This document shows, one piece after another, positions 42,793 to 53,463 of a DNA stretch of 64,000 nucleotides. How positions within the stretch are numbered: position 1 is the first letter of the stretch; each line of letters starts with the position of its first letter. This DNA comes from Picochlorum sp. 'celeri' (Eukaryota; Chlorophyta; Trebouxiophyceae): NCBI GenBank assembly GCA_010909725.1, contig JAACMV010000016.1, forward strand, positions 969,501-1,033,500, in the 5' to 3' direction. The translations under genes were made by a program, and so were the position numbers. The notes beneath the pieces are model-generated. The model searched no databases, was not told where the DNA came from, and worked only from the letters and a program-made list of their open reading frames with translations.

Positions 42793-44912
42793 CTACCAAT
42801 TATTTTGAAGATAGTCTGCCAACACATCTGTTGAATCCCTTTGTTGTTGTTGTTGTTGTTGCTGCTGCTGCTGCTGCCGATTCGGCCTGCGTCGGAGTCG
42901 TGGCTGTGGTTGCGCGCCTCTCGATGCTTTCTCAAGTTCCTCCAAAACAATCGTTGCCCTACCCCTGATGTCTAAACAGGGATCCGTATCCAAGGATTCC
43001 AGTCTATGGACAACATCCAAATCTTTCAGGACACGCAAGTGCTGTGACGACGTGATCAAGTTCTGTAAGAGCCACATGGCTGCTGCTCGAACTTCATCAG
43101 AGGTGCTTTTCAGGAATGTAATTGCTGCTTTATGCCATCCACTGCGAACAATAGCATCCTTGTCCACTTTTGTTCCACTGGCAACATTCACCGCAATGTA
43201 TATGCATTGTATTTGAAAGACTGTGGGGGAATCATCGCGTGTTCCTATATCAAGCGATCGATCTAAAATGAAATCTAAATCCCAGTGCTCTCGTAAAGGA
43301 GACGAGGCTGGACCGAAATTGTGAGACATATTTCTGATCAAAATCAATGCATGTTCCTACAGATGAATACACACATCAGTATACCCGCTGATTCCAAAGA
43401 AACACAACAACAAATTACGTACCATCATATCATAAGGCAGGATATCATCGAGAAGGTCCTTTACATCATCCTGTGTAATAGAGGATGAAATGAGTTGCTT
43501 GATGTCCCTGGTACTGACATACGCAAGAGATGCAATACCAAGAAGACTCTTCGCTCTCACAGCCTCCGAAACATTATTTGAACGATATACTTCCAGAAAC
43601 ACTGCCAAGATGCCATTCTTCATCAGCGTCTCGCGCAAGTTGTTCGGTTCAGAACACAGGTTGGCCAACACAGAGACAGCATGCAGTTGAAGAGATCTCT
43701 CTCCATATTGCCTAGCAAGTTCTAGCAAACGCACTATTGACTTTGATATTGTCGACACATGCATTTTCAAACCCCGAACACTCCTCGACAGCATATGAAA
43801 ACATGCACATGCTGCCACCTGTACAGAACGTGCTGCAGAATTCAAACTGTTGCATACAGCAGACAATATATCCGATTCCAGGCATTGCCTCCTCGCCAGC
43901 TCGTTTGTATCACACAAATCAGCAATAAAGGAGAACACATCAATGACATGCCGATCGTTGTCCTCCTCCAAGTATGGTATCATTTTTGGCAAGATGTCCA
44001 ACTCAATTATTGTCGAACCCAACTTTTCATCTGCAAGCGCGAGTTGACGCATTGTACGCACAGCATCCACACATTTTTCATCTAACAACGATATTAAATC
44101 CATCAGCGTCGCAAGAATATATGGTTCTTGGTGCGCTGACATGGAATCCCTCGCGCTGTGTCTAAACAGAGCAACAATACAATTACACGCTGCCAGCCGA
44201 AGATCAACATCATTCGGTTGACGCGCTTTCATCCTCAACATCTTGATAATCTCTTCAGAATCCGAGGCTGGTGGAGAACTCCTCATATTGTTGATAATAT
44301 GTAAATGCAGCCTCAGACTCTGCAACACAACATCTCTATTCTGTGACTCTAGTAAACACATGAACAGTGTCCGATCAAACATGGACGACACCGTGTTCAC
44401 AAATTCTGTAGACTCCATTGCACACAACTGCAGTGTCTGCAATGTATTCAACACCACAGACGGTGCCGTTGACTTCAACTGCCAACCCAGCGACCAAACC
44501 GCTTCCGGATTCGACGCCAAACAATCCCCTAAAAGCTTGGCATCATACTGCATTGCACAACCCAGGTCACCTTTTGCTCATCATTCAAACCAGGAATCTC
44601 CTCTCACACACATACCTTGGCAACCAGCTTGAGCGTCCACAAGAGCTGTTTCGCAACCGTCCCTTTTGGATCTCGCACGAGAATCCCGAGTACTACAGGC
44701 AATCCATGACACTTTAACAACTCCAAGATACCCTGGTCAATGCTACAAAGGCTCCCAATCGTCTGAGCCGCGGTAGACAATGTCTCCTCGTCTCTTTCGT
44801 TTTCTAAGACGAGAAGAACCTTTGCAACCACTCCTTCGCTAATACATGCTTCTTTTCTACTTCTATTACATATTATTTGCCGCTTGATGCCTTTCAACTC
44901 GTCTAATTTCAT
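42793..44912 (-). CDS. Armadillo-repeat protein, ARMC8/GID5-like
   Basis: Three exons (44616-44912, 43423-44547, 42793-43356), 661 aa. It starts MKLDELKGIKRQIICNRSRK and then forms a continuous ARM superhelix, with repeats such as DVDLRLAACNCIVALFRHS, SVQVAACACFHMLSRS, LQLHAVSVLANLCSEPNNLRE and EVRAAAMWLLQNLITSS. The N-terminus and the C-terminal ARM block (QNLITSSQHLRVLKDLDVVHRLESL) resemble ARMC8, the scaffold of the CTLH/GID ubiquitin ligase. The tail carries a poly-Gln run encoded by CAA/CAG. Other ARM proteins remain possible. Confidence 0.75.
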
Positions 44913-44997
44913 CGTTTTGACGCTCAAAGACAAAATGAGACCAACTGGTACAAATTCTTTACACAATATATCGTGCGTTTATACGCACATTTGTATT

Positions 44998-46107
44998 TTA
45001 TGCTTGAACTAAATTATCATCAATTCCACTGAGCACGTCGGAGAAGACGTTGGTGATTGAGAACTGATAGGCACTTGTTAATTGATAGGAAGACTGCAAT
45101 GGCTGTCCTGACTTGCTATTCCCTTGGAATGCTGCTATGAAACTGGTGGTACAGTTGACCGAGTCGCATGGGAATGGATCTGCGCATGATTCTTGACTAT
45201 AGGTTCTATAGGATGTGGGGAGGGAGTATTCAATGCAGGTGTCGTTTGCTCCACAGTTTGCACATCCATCAAACATGAACCACTGGAGCCCTCCTGGGAC
45301 GAGGATTCCCTTATCTGCATGGACACATACGTGTGATCAAACTCACGCAAATCAGTGCCACTCATCGTAGCATCTATACATCTACATGTACGAAACAACA
45401 TACCTAATCCAATTGTCAAGCCAATTCGTTTCACAATGCCAGAGCCTTTTGTGAGTTCTGGGCTCTTGCTGGATATAAACATGGGAGGAGATGAGATGTT
45501 GCCCCTGAATGCAGTGACGGTTAGTACCGAAGAACCCTGCGATGCATCTAATAATTTTCGTTGTTCACTGGCAGGGATACTAAATGAGGCCATAACGTCA
45601 GTCTCTGCAGTAAATGAGGCAAAGACGACATTGTTATCCGACAGAATTTTGTTGTAGTCTCCTACTTTCCCTGATGTGAAGGCTGCAATATTGTCCTGAC
45701 TGAGCTCTGTGCTTTCGTTGAACCCAGTAGCATTATAAAACACTTCTCCCAAACATGGGTTCAACGTGGGTATTCCACGGGTGTCTCCCGGCAGAGTAAG
45801 ATTCCTGCACAGCATATATATGCAATATGATGAGCATCATTACCAATGGAAGAAGAAGAAGAAGAAGAAGAAGAAGAAGAAGCGCAAGAAGAAGGAAAAA
45901 AGACCGGACGACGCACCAGTCTTCCCAGACACCCCCTGGCCAATACGCAAATCCTATGACATAGTCGTCCCCTTGATTCACTGGAAGCTGGTCATATGGA
46001 GTACATGGATCAAATTTTACATTTGGTGATGCGACCGTTTGACTGAAAACGACAGAGACGGCTTGCACCAACAACAACCCCACGACGAGTCCAACGACGC
46101 ACGTCAT
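44998..46107 (-). CDS. Secreted Cys-rich glycoprotein, unknown family
   Basis: Three exons (45917-46107, 45404-45804, 44998-45314), 302 aa. Residues 1-25 form a signal peptide (VVGLVVGLLLVQAVSVV). The remainder is extracellular in character: at least ten cysteines, several N-glycosylation sites (NAT, NES, NLT, NDT, NCT) and a small CANCGANDTC motif. No second membrane helix or GPI signal is evident. I do not recognise the family. Intron 1 contains a long (AAG)n tract on the plus strand at about 45846-45890. The gene model rests on three in-frame splices that remove stops. Confidence 0.7.
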
Positions 46108-46738
46108 GGCGATGTGAATAGGCCTACAGAATGATTTGAATAGAGTAAAGATGTACTCTTTTTTTAAAATACAATTCTTGCAGTGCGCTAGAGGCGATAT
46201 ATGCACGTGGACATGCAACACGCGTTGAGATCATCATCTCTCCCTACTAGGGAGTAGTAGTCCATGGCCATGGTCATGGAATGGCAGCAGCATCTCGATG
46301 ATCGAGATGCTGTATTCTCCCACATCAGGAGTTGACCTGGTATCATTTCATGCTGTCTGTAATGATTCTTCAGGGAAAATGGTACGAGCATGGTGCACAA
46401 AGGAGATATCTCCTGTGTGTCTTCAGCAGTCTCTGTGCTGTGTGTTTCAACATCACTCAGTAATAATGTTCATTCATCGCGCAGCGTTCATGCTGCGATG
46501 TTATTCCTGTGTGCCTGTTTTCATCAAAGTAACAATCGCTGCATACTATGGTACTAGTACTGGTCAGTCATTGACCCATTTTATGATGCACAATTCAAAC
46601 AGATGCCATTCAGAGTAAGGATGTCTGCCGCCCTCTAGCAATAGAAAATATCCATTAAATTTCTACTACACATTCAAATTAAGAAGTTTTATACTTATAG
46701 CGTTGCTATGGAGCTGTTTTGATTAAAAAAACGTATAC
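46108..46738. other. Divergent spacer with palindromes
   Basis: The spacer lies between the orphan secreted gene and CWC27. It contains CTCCCT-ACT-AGGGAG (46240-46254), CCATGGCCATGG (46262-46273), a 25-bp inverted repeat with 12-bp arms and 1-nt centre (46288-46312), and GTACTAGTAC (46551-46560). ORFs in it look like noise. Confidence 0.7.
46288..46312. repeat. 25-bp near-perfect palindrome
   Basis: Arms CAGCATCTCGAT and ATCGAGATGCTG flank a single central G. It sits in the divergent spacer 5' of both neighbouring genes. Confidence 0.75.
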
Positions 46739-47962
46739 ATGTCTAGCATTTACAACTTGGAGCCTCCTTCTGTGGGCAAGGTACTGTCTTTCAGGATCCC
46801 GATTCCTCTCTGATTTTATGTATATATTCTATGTATCAATATAAACATGGATGTGATGCCTGGTGCTGTGCAGGTGGTGCTCAAGACGAGCAAAGGGGAT
46901 TTAGATATCGAATTTTGGCCCAAAGAAGCACCTCTGGCGGTGCGGAATTTCGTTCAACTCTGTATGGAAGGATACTATGATGGAACAGTGTTCAATCGAG
47001 TTGTCCGGAATTTTCTGATACAAGGGGGCGACCCTACAGGGACTGGGAAGGGGGGTGAGTCAATTTATGGTAGACCTTTCAAAGATGAGTTTCACTCGAG
47101 GTTGAAGTTTAGTCACAGGGGTATTCTAGCGTGTGTGAATGAGAATAGGTCTAATTCAAATGGGTCGCAGTTTTTCATCACTTTGGATAGAGCGGAGCAT
47201 CTGAACAAGACGGCAACTATATTTGGCAAAGTGGTGGGAGATACGATACATAATTTGTCACGGTTTAATGATATTGATACGAATGAGGATGATAGGCCAG
47301 AGGATCCTGTGTATATTGAGAAGGCTATTCTGTTGACAGCTCCGATGGAAGGGATTCGTCCACGGGCTGTGAAGAAGGCTGTTGTGAAGCAGGATGCTGT
47401 TGTGGCAGTGGCCAAGGCGAGTCGAAAGACGAAGAATGTGTCATTGATATCATTTGATGAAGATGAGTTTGTGGACGATATTGCTGTTCCGATTAAAAAA
47501 ACGAAAGTCGAGCCAGTGGAGCAGGAAAAGCAGGCGGTTGTGGAAGAGGAACAAGAAGAAGAGTTGGTCGATTATGATGAGGAGGAAGATCATCATCATC
47601 ACCAAGATGGCATGGCGGTTGCAGGTAACAACAACCAAGAAGAAGAAGAAGAAGCAAAAGAAGAGGAAAAAGGATTGAAAACTGAACGAGGCGCAGCTGA
47701 TGATGGCAAAGAAGACAAGACGAGAATGAAACAAAACCGGGTACCTGGAATATTAGACCAACATAGGCAAAAGTATATAGCTACCGCGCGAAGTCAGAAG
47801 CACAAGTATGGAAATAAGAAGAAGAGAGAAAATAGTGTACTTGATAGAATCAAACATTTTGCAGCCTCTCTTCACCAGACAGCTCCAGATGCAACAGACA
47901 CGCAGCATGAGGATTCTTCAGAACGTGTCATCACGTCTCGATTAGATGATTTATTGCAATGA
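46739..47962 (+). CDS. CWC27-type spliceosomal cyclophilin
   Basis: Two exons (46739-46780, 46874-47962; intron 93 nt), 376 aa. Exon 1 gives MSSIYNLEPPSVGK, the CWC27 N-terminus. The cyclophilin domain continues DIEFWPKEAPLAVRNFVQLCMEGYYDGTVFNRV, LIQGGDPTGTGKGGESIYG and NGSQFFITLDRAEHLN; the catalytic Trp of active cyclophilins is replaced by Glu in the AEHLNK region, as in human CWC27, so isomerase activity may be absent. The C-terminal half is Glu/Lys-rich coiled coil with a His run and ends near LDRIKHFAASL. CWC27 associates with the Bact spliceosome. The GTACTG donor is weaker than most here. Confidence 0.93.
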
Positions 47963-48013
47963 GTAATACATACATACAAATCAAAGATGCTCGAAGTAGT
48001 ATCAAAATACATA

Positions 48014-49074
48014 TTATGATTCGGATGTCCATTCTTTGGGCCACCACTCTGGGACGTATGGCTCCACGACCACCCCACTCTCTGCAGTCTTTAGCGTCTG
48101 TCCTGGAGATGAAAACACACGGGCCATTCGAACATGCGCCAGCCCCACACCGTTTTCACACGCCCTCAATGTACCAACACTCTTTCCAGACGCTTCATCC
48201 ACTATATCCTCCCCCCTGTCAGGAGCAGTATCATCTGACTTGACAACACAAGGGACAAGTCTTTTTCTAATCTGCCCAGTATAATGCGTCCGAGCCATCA
48301 ATTCTTGCCCAATATAACACCCTTTCTCGAAACTAATCCCATGCAATGCATCTATATTATATTCTAACGGAACAGATCCTTCAGGAATCTCATCCGGTCC
48401 TTCAGCAATACCCTGTTTGATTCTATGCACTGTATACTCTGACACAGGAGCACGCTCTACAGGCTGGTAATCCCGCGTAAAGACGCCTCGCCTCCCCAGC
48501 GCTTTCAATCGTGGATCCTCTTCAAAAAGAACACACGAAGTCTCATGCCCAGAATCCTCAACATCCACCACCACAGAAGAAGAAGAAGAAGACGAGGGCA
48601 ATCCAGCCCAAACCCCCATCTCAGAAGAGACATCATCAATATGCACCCCTTTACGCAACGAGTACATCTTCATCGTCTTGATAAGCCTCTCCTTCTCTTT
48701 CGATGACACATCTATAATCACATGATCCGCATCCTTGGGACGATACACCAACAGATCGTACACAAACCGTCCCTTTGAACTCAGCATGTGACAGTACATG
48801 GACTGGTCCTTTCCCTTCTCATTGGACAATACAGCGGTATCGTTCGTCACCAAATTCTACATAATAACCATATATGCATCGGTATTTGTCATGTAATAGA
48901 TAATCACGAAGAAGCACGCACTTGTAAGAATTCTAGCACATCTCGTCCAGACACAGAAACTGCCTCTCTGAGATCATCCAAACACACCATGGATGCACAT
49001 TGTGATGAATAATATCTCTTGGAAAGAGCATTCCAGCCACCAATGCGCATCAGCCCAGCAATGGTTGGAGACAT
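48014..49074 (-). CDS. IBA57, mitochondrial [4Fe-4S] cluster assembly factor
   Basis: Two exons (48922-49074, 48014-48856; intron 65 nt), 331 aa. Exon 1 encodes a presequence (MRIGGWNALSKRYYSS) and the start of the GcvT-like fold (VSGRDVLEFLQ). Exon 2 continues with NLVTNDTAVL, CHMLSSKGRFVYDLLVY, and the diagnostic KGCYIGQELMARTHYTGQIRKRLVP, where the Cys-Tyr-Ile-Gly-Gln-Glu motif is invariant in the YgfZ/IBA57 family. IBA57 works with ISCA1/2 to build [4Fe-4S] clusters for aconitase and lipoyl synthase. A plastid YgfZ form is less likely given the presequence. Confidence 0.92.
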
Positions 49075-49252
49075 TTCTACTGCAAAATCCTCAAATCCGA
49101 TCCACGTATATCGTCAATCATCCATTGACAAGACACTTTATAATACCAGTAAAAAAAATAGTAGTATTATTACACTCAGTGTAATGCTTCATGATATATA
49201 TTCGATCATCATCATTCTTCTTCATCCAGATGTATGAAGGGATGCAAAATTC

Positions 49253-50087
49253 TTACAAGGCAGCTGCATAACGCTCGGCAACCTTGTCCCAGTTGATCAA
49301 ATCGAAGAAGGATCCGATATAGTCTGGACGACGGTTCTGCACATCCAAATAGTAGGCGTGCTCCCAGACGTCCATGGTCAAAATTGGTGTCTTTCCATGG
49401 ACCCATGGGTTCTCAGCATTTGGTGTCTTGGACACCTCCAACTTTCCATCGGATCCCACGGACAACCATGCCCATCCAGATCCAAACTGAGTAGCTCCAG
49501 CAGCCTTGAATGCATCCTTGAAAGCATCGAAAGATCCGAAATCGCGGTCAATGGCAGCAGCCAAGTCCCCAGTTGGAGCACCTCCCTTGTTTGGTCCCAT
49601 GGACTCCCAGAAAAAGGTGTGGTTCACAACCTGAGCGGCATTGTTAAACTCTGGGGTTGGGTTTCCATTGTTCCATGTCTTCATCATCACCTCCTCGATG
49701 GTCATCTTCTCCAGATCAGTTCCAGCAATCTGTCCATTGAGATTGTTGACGTAGGCAGCATGATGCTTTCCATAGTGGAATTCAAAGGTCTGCTTGGACA
49801 TTGTTGGCTCGAGAGCATCCTGCATGGTACAATGTATGCATTACTATTCCTGGGGTATGTATCCACACGTGGGCAATCGAGGCGTACCATCTCGAAAGGA
49901 AGTGGTGGCAATGTGAATGCAGCACTCACGCGGACAGACATCTGCATCAATTATGATTGTTAGATCATGATGAAGGATATATATATATAGTGAAGAGATC
50001 AGATCGTACCTGACGACGGCATTGTCTGGCCTTGGACACGAGTGGCTGAGACACGATCGCTCTGCTTTGTGTGATTGCTGCGGACAT
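49253..50087 (-). CDS. Iron superoxide dismutase, plastid-targeted
   Basis: Three exons (50010-50087, 49888-49941, 49253-49819; both introns 68 nt), 232 aa. Exons 1-2 encode a transit peptide ([20 protein letters not shown]... and [20 protein letters not shown]). The metal ligands are His of EFHYGKHH, His of VVNHTFFW, and Asp/His of [20 protein letters not shown] and the Fe-type [13 protein letters not shown] distinguish it from Mn-SOD. It detoxifies superoxide in the stroma. The TAA stop is within a TGTAA motif. Codon use is strongly biased (TCC, ATC, CCA, AAG), unlike neighbours, fitting high expression. Confidence 0.95.
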
Positions 50088-51746
50088 ATTGGCGTTAGAG
50101 AGTGGATAGTATCAACTTGTATTAAATAATGTGCTTCAATGTGACACCGATCGGGGCGATGCTGCACGTGTTCTTCTAGAAACCTTCCATCCTTGGCCAA
50201 AGATGAGAGACACGCATGTTTACCCTTCGATGGACTGGTTGGACCGGATCAAGCATATACATTCATTGATTCGATAGGAAATCTCCGTTCAAGCAAAGGC
50301 ATCGATCGGTAAAGATTGTCGAGCATCAATGGCGATGAATCGTCAGCAAGGTATCCACTCCATCTGCGACTCGCAGACTCTCGCACTCTGATATGAAACA
50401 TATTGGTGGTGTCATGGTTTTGATGATGAACACGTGTTGACGGCATCAAGTCAATGCTCGAGACCCAATACACGGGTTTCGAGGGTAGTAATAATGTGCC
50501 ATTTTTTTTTTCTTTCGAGGGCAAACGTGGGGCGAGGATGCGTTTTAGGTCTTCTTCTTTCATACACATCTACGAATATACTGTTGGGTGATTGATGAGG
50601 CATACAGGAAAATCGACCCTGGCAGCGCTCTGGTTTCCTTTGTTGTTGCTCTGCGCCTTCTCCTCCTCCAGAAGCATGGATGTATGCTTGCAGTGAAAGG
50701 TGAGGAATTGTCCACGCCAATGTTTACAGACTAGGACGAATCCATACTCCATGGAAGAGTACAAATGACTAGGGTCGTATGTTTGTCCATGAATATGGTA
50801 TCAGCACTGGCAGCTCTGATCTGACTGAAACCATTTTGACGCCATGATGGAGGATGCGCGATATGACGAGAGGCGTGTCGATCTAGAACAACAGAAAACC
50901 TTGTGACCCGCTCTCTATACCGCTGTGAAGATCATTTCTACACTTATATGATGTCTATAGATGGTGCAGATGTGCATCCTGTACAGTACCAAGGAGGAAA
51001 ATGATGGTGTGACTTTTACGTCCGTCGACGTTTGGGTGGGCGTCACGTTTGATTGAAATGTATTGGTTATTGTATTATAATGCGATATATTGTTGCCATG
51101 TAATGAATCATGTATATGAGTATAGTATACTACCCTACTATGAATATTGTAGGAATCTAGTGTACTTTAGATCCTTGGATGGATCAAACCATCTCGGACA
51201 GACCGACGACAGCACCTTCTCGGTATCTGCCTACCTGATTTGATTCACCACGTCAAAGGCGGGCGGCACCTTTTCATGGTCTCTATTGTTTATATATATA
51301 TTTTTTTGTATATATAGATAGCAGTATTCGTTTTGTGTTTACTGTCGTGGCTGTAAGAGGTTTCCCAGCGGTCTAATTGTGACAAGTACGTTGTATGTGG
51401 TTGGTGCACCGAATCTTCCATGGACCTTCAAAGATGGATGCGGAATTGTATTATTTTTATATATTTGTGATGAAATTCGGTGTACGACGAAGTTTATCTC
51501 GGTGGAATCCTTCATTGGGGAGGTCAAGACCAAGCGGCGAGAAACAGGACAGTCGTGGGATAACGCTCATCATGTGATGCCATGTGCAGGGAAAGACACT
51601 CTAATTGATTTACATATCTATAGCTTGAATATTTAGGTCAAGTGCAGGGTGAGGACGAGTGACTCAAGCCAGAAGAACGGCAAGAACACGACAGACTCAA
51701 AACGAATACCATACCAAGACCAAGACGCAGGTTGTGATACATCTGA
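50088..51746. other. Largest gene-free interval of the window
   Basis: The interval lies between the 5' ends of Fe-SOD and Pumilio. Minus-strand frames at 50249-50569 (106 codons) and a plus-strand frame near 51379-51636 are open, but have no ATG supported by context or no recognisable domain. GTACGT at 51388 and GTGCAG sequences near 51589 and 51649 look like splice sites, so a 5'-UTR intron of the Pumilio gene or a small unrecognised gene is possible. Confidence 0.45.
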
Positions 51747-53270
51747 ATGGATCCTGATACCACGATGCCATACGCTATGGGAAATGAGCAATTCGCACAG
51801 GGGGACTACATGCCCTATTACATGGCTGTCCCTCCTCCAGGCATGTATCCTGCAGTAGGTGGTGAACCTGTGATGTATGGTCCAGGGTATGTAGGTGTGC
51901 CGCAAGGGCATTGGAACTCCAATCACAGTGAACATTATAAAGTTGAGCGTAGGAGTTCGTCATCCATGGACTCTACGCGCTCGGCGCAATCATGGCGCCC
52001 TGGGGACAGTAATGGTGGAAAGCGGACAAAAGCGGACAAAAGCTTTGCTGGAAAGTCTGCCGTGTCATGCATGGTCGGTCTGTATATTCAGGACATGGCC
52101 TTTGCACAGTATGAAAAATTATTCCAAGAACCAATTTATGAGTGTCTGGTTTTGGAGAGACAGCATGATGAAGCTGTGGGAAAGGATGCTTCCTTTTCAA
52201 CAGAGTTTGGATCTGCAAAATCTATGCTGAAGCACGCGATCAATGTGGACGATGCACTGCGAAAAATTAGCCCTGATCTGATTAGGCAAATTGCCCTGGA
52301 CTTTGATGGCTCGAAATTGCTGCAGAAAATTCTGTCAAATACTGGACCAACTGTTGCAGAGGCCCTGTTCAGCATCCTCTCTGACACCATGATGAACGTA
52401 TCCATCGACGTATACGGCAATTATGTGGTTCAGTGTTTGATGAAGTCTAAGAGTGATATTGTTGTGAGGGAACTTGGGGATATTGTCGTGCAGAAAGCAT
52501 TGCCCTTGTCTCTGAACTTTTACGGATGCAGGGTGATGCAGGCTGCAATTCGATTCCTTCCTTCAGAGTACGTTGCAAGCATATGCGATGCTATTGAGCC
52601 ATTTGCCATTCACTGTCTCCAGAGTCAAAATGCCAACCATGTCGTGAATGCCATATTGGAGCTGCCAGAGACACAGAGGCCCCCAAAGGCAGTCAACATC
52701 CATGCAAGTATTTGCAAGCATGCCCTGTCCATCGCGACCCACAAATACGCCTTCAAGGTGTTGCAGACAGCTTTGGGGTCTGATATTTCGATTTCAGTAT
52801 CACAACAGACAGTTGATCGTGTCAAGCAAGCATTATACGAACTCTCCTATGATGAATTTGGGAACTACCTTTTGCAGTACATGATTGAAAGCAACTGCTA
52901 TGGCAGTCGTGGTACCGTGATTGAGTTCATTTCACGCGCACCTTTGCTGACTCTAGCCTGCAACAAGTATGGCTCGAATGTCCTGGAGAAGTCGCTGCTG
53001 CACAGCACCTCGCAACAAAGTGACGTGATTGTTCTGCAGCTTCTGCACCAGTGCAGACAGGCAGGGCCTGTTGATCAAATTTTGGCCAATGTGACCTGCA
53101 ACAAGTATGGAAACTACGTCATGCAGAGAATCCTGGCAGTGTCATCGCTGTCTACTCGCCAGATAATCTCTTCCTACCTGCTGAATCATATGGATTTCTT
53201 GATGAGTTCGAAATATGGAAGACACATCACCAGGCATCTCCAGGAGACTGCTGGGACAATGTATGGGTAG
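51747..53270 (+). CDS. Pumilio/PUF RNA-binding protein
   Basis: Single exon, 507 aa. A Met/Tyr/Pro/Gly-rich low-complexity N-terminus (1-100) precedes eight PUF repeats (about 175-500). Recognition triplets read from the helices are: R1 S-K/Q, R2 N-Y/Q (225, 226, 229), R3 C-R/Q (261, 262, 265), R4 N-H/N (297, 298, 301), R5 F-K/Q (336, 337, 340), R6 N-Y/Q (373, 374, 377), R7 S-N/E (410, 411, 414), R8 N-Y/Q (456, 457, 460). By the PUF code R8-R7-R6 read 5'-UGU; R4 and R5 are non-canonical. PUF proteins repress or localise mRNAs through 3' UTR sites. TGTAA at 53320-53324. Confidence 0.93.
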   Translation: MDPDTTMPYAMGNEQFAQGDYMPYYMAVPPPGMYPAVGGEPVMYGPGYVGVPQGHWNSNHSEHYKVERRSSSSMDSTRSAQSWRPGDSNGGKRTKADKSFAGKSAVSCMVGLYIQDMAFAQYEKLFQEPIYECLVLERQHDEAVGKDASFSTEFGSAKSMLKHAINVDDALRKISPDLIRQIALDFDGSKLLQKILSNTGPTVAEALFSILSDTMMNVSIDVYGNYVVQCLMKSKSDIVVRELGDIVVQKALPLSLNFYGCRVMQAAIRFLPSEYVASICDAIEPFAIHCLQSQNANHVVNAILELPETQRPPKAVNIHASICKHALSIATHKYAFKVLQTALGSDISISVSQQTVDRVKQALYELSYDEFGNYLLQYMIESNCYGSRGTVIEFISRAPLLTLACNKYGSNVLEKSLLHSTSQQSDVIVLQLLHQCRQAGPVDQILANVTCNKYGNYVMQRILAVSSLSTRQIISSYLLNHMDFLMSSKYGRHITRHLQETAGTMYG

Positions 53271-53463
53271 AATCCTCATTTTTTCCCCATTCAATACTAT
53301 TTAGTTTTTTCCTGTGTATTGTAAAACCGAAAACATTGAGGAAATACATCCGGTTTATCATTCCTTCGCAGAGTCCCAAAGAGTGGCATATGTGTCAATA
53401 CATGTGTGATTAACGCCCATTTAGGTCTACAGATATTGATAGATATAGTTCTCGAATAGCAGT

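Noticed and set aside
46298..46618. 106-codon plus-strand frame in the CWC27 spacer
   Set aside because: It runs through the palindrome arm and encodes no recognisable feature. Judged noise.
50249..50569. 106-codon open frame on the minus strand between Fe-SOD and Pumilio
   Set aside because: No recognisable domain, no supporting splice or poly(A) context, and its composition resembles read-through of non-coding sequence. Left as a possibility in the spacer entry only.
51379..51636. Plus-strand open frame of 85 codons before Pumilio
   Set aside because: It has no ATG at its start and ends just before the Pumilio 5' region. It more likely overlaps a UTR intron than a gene.
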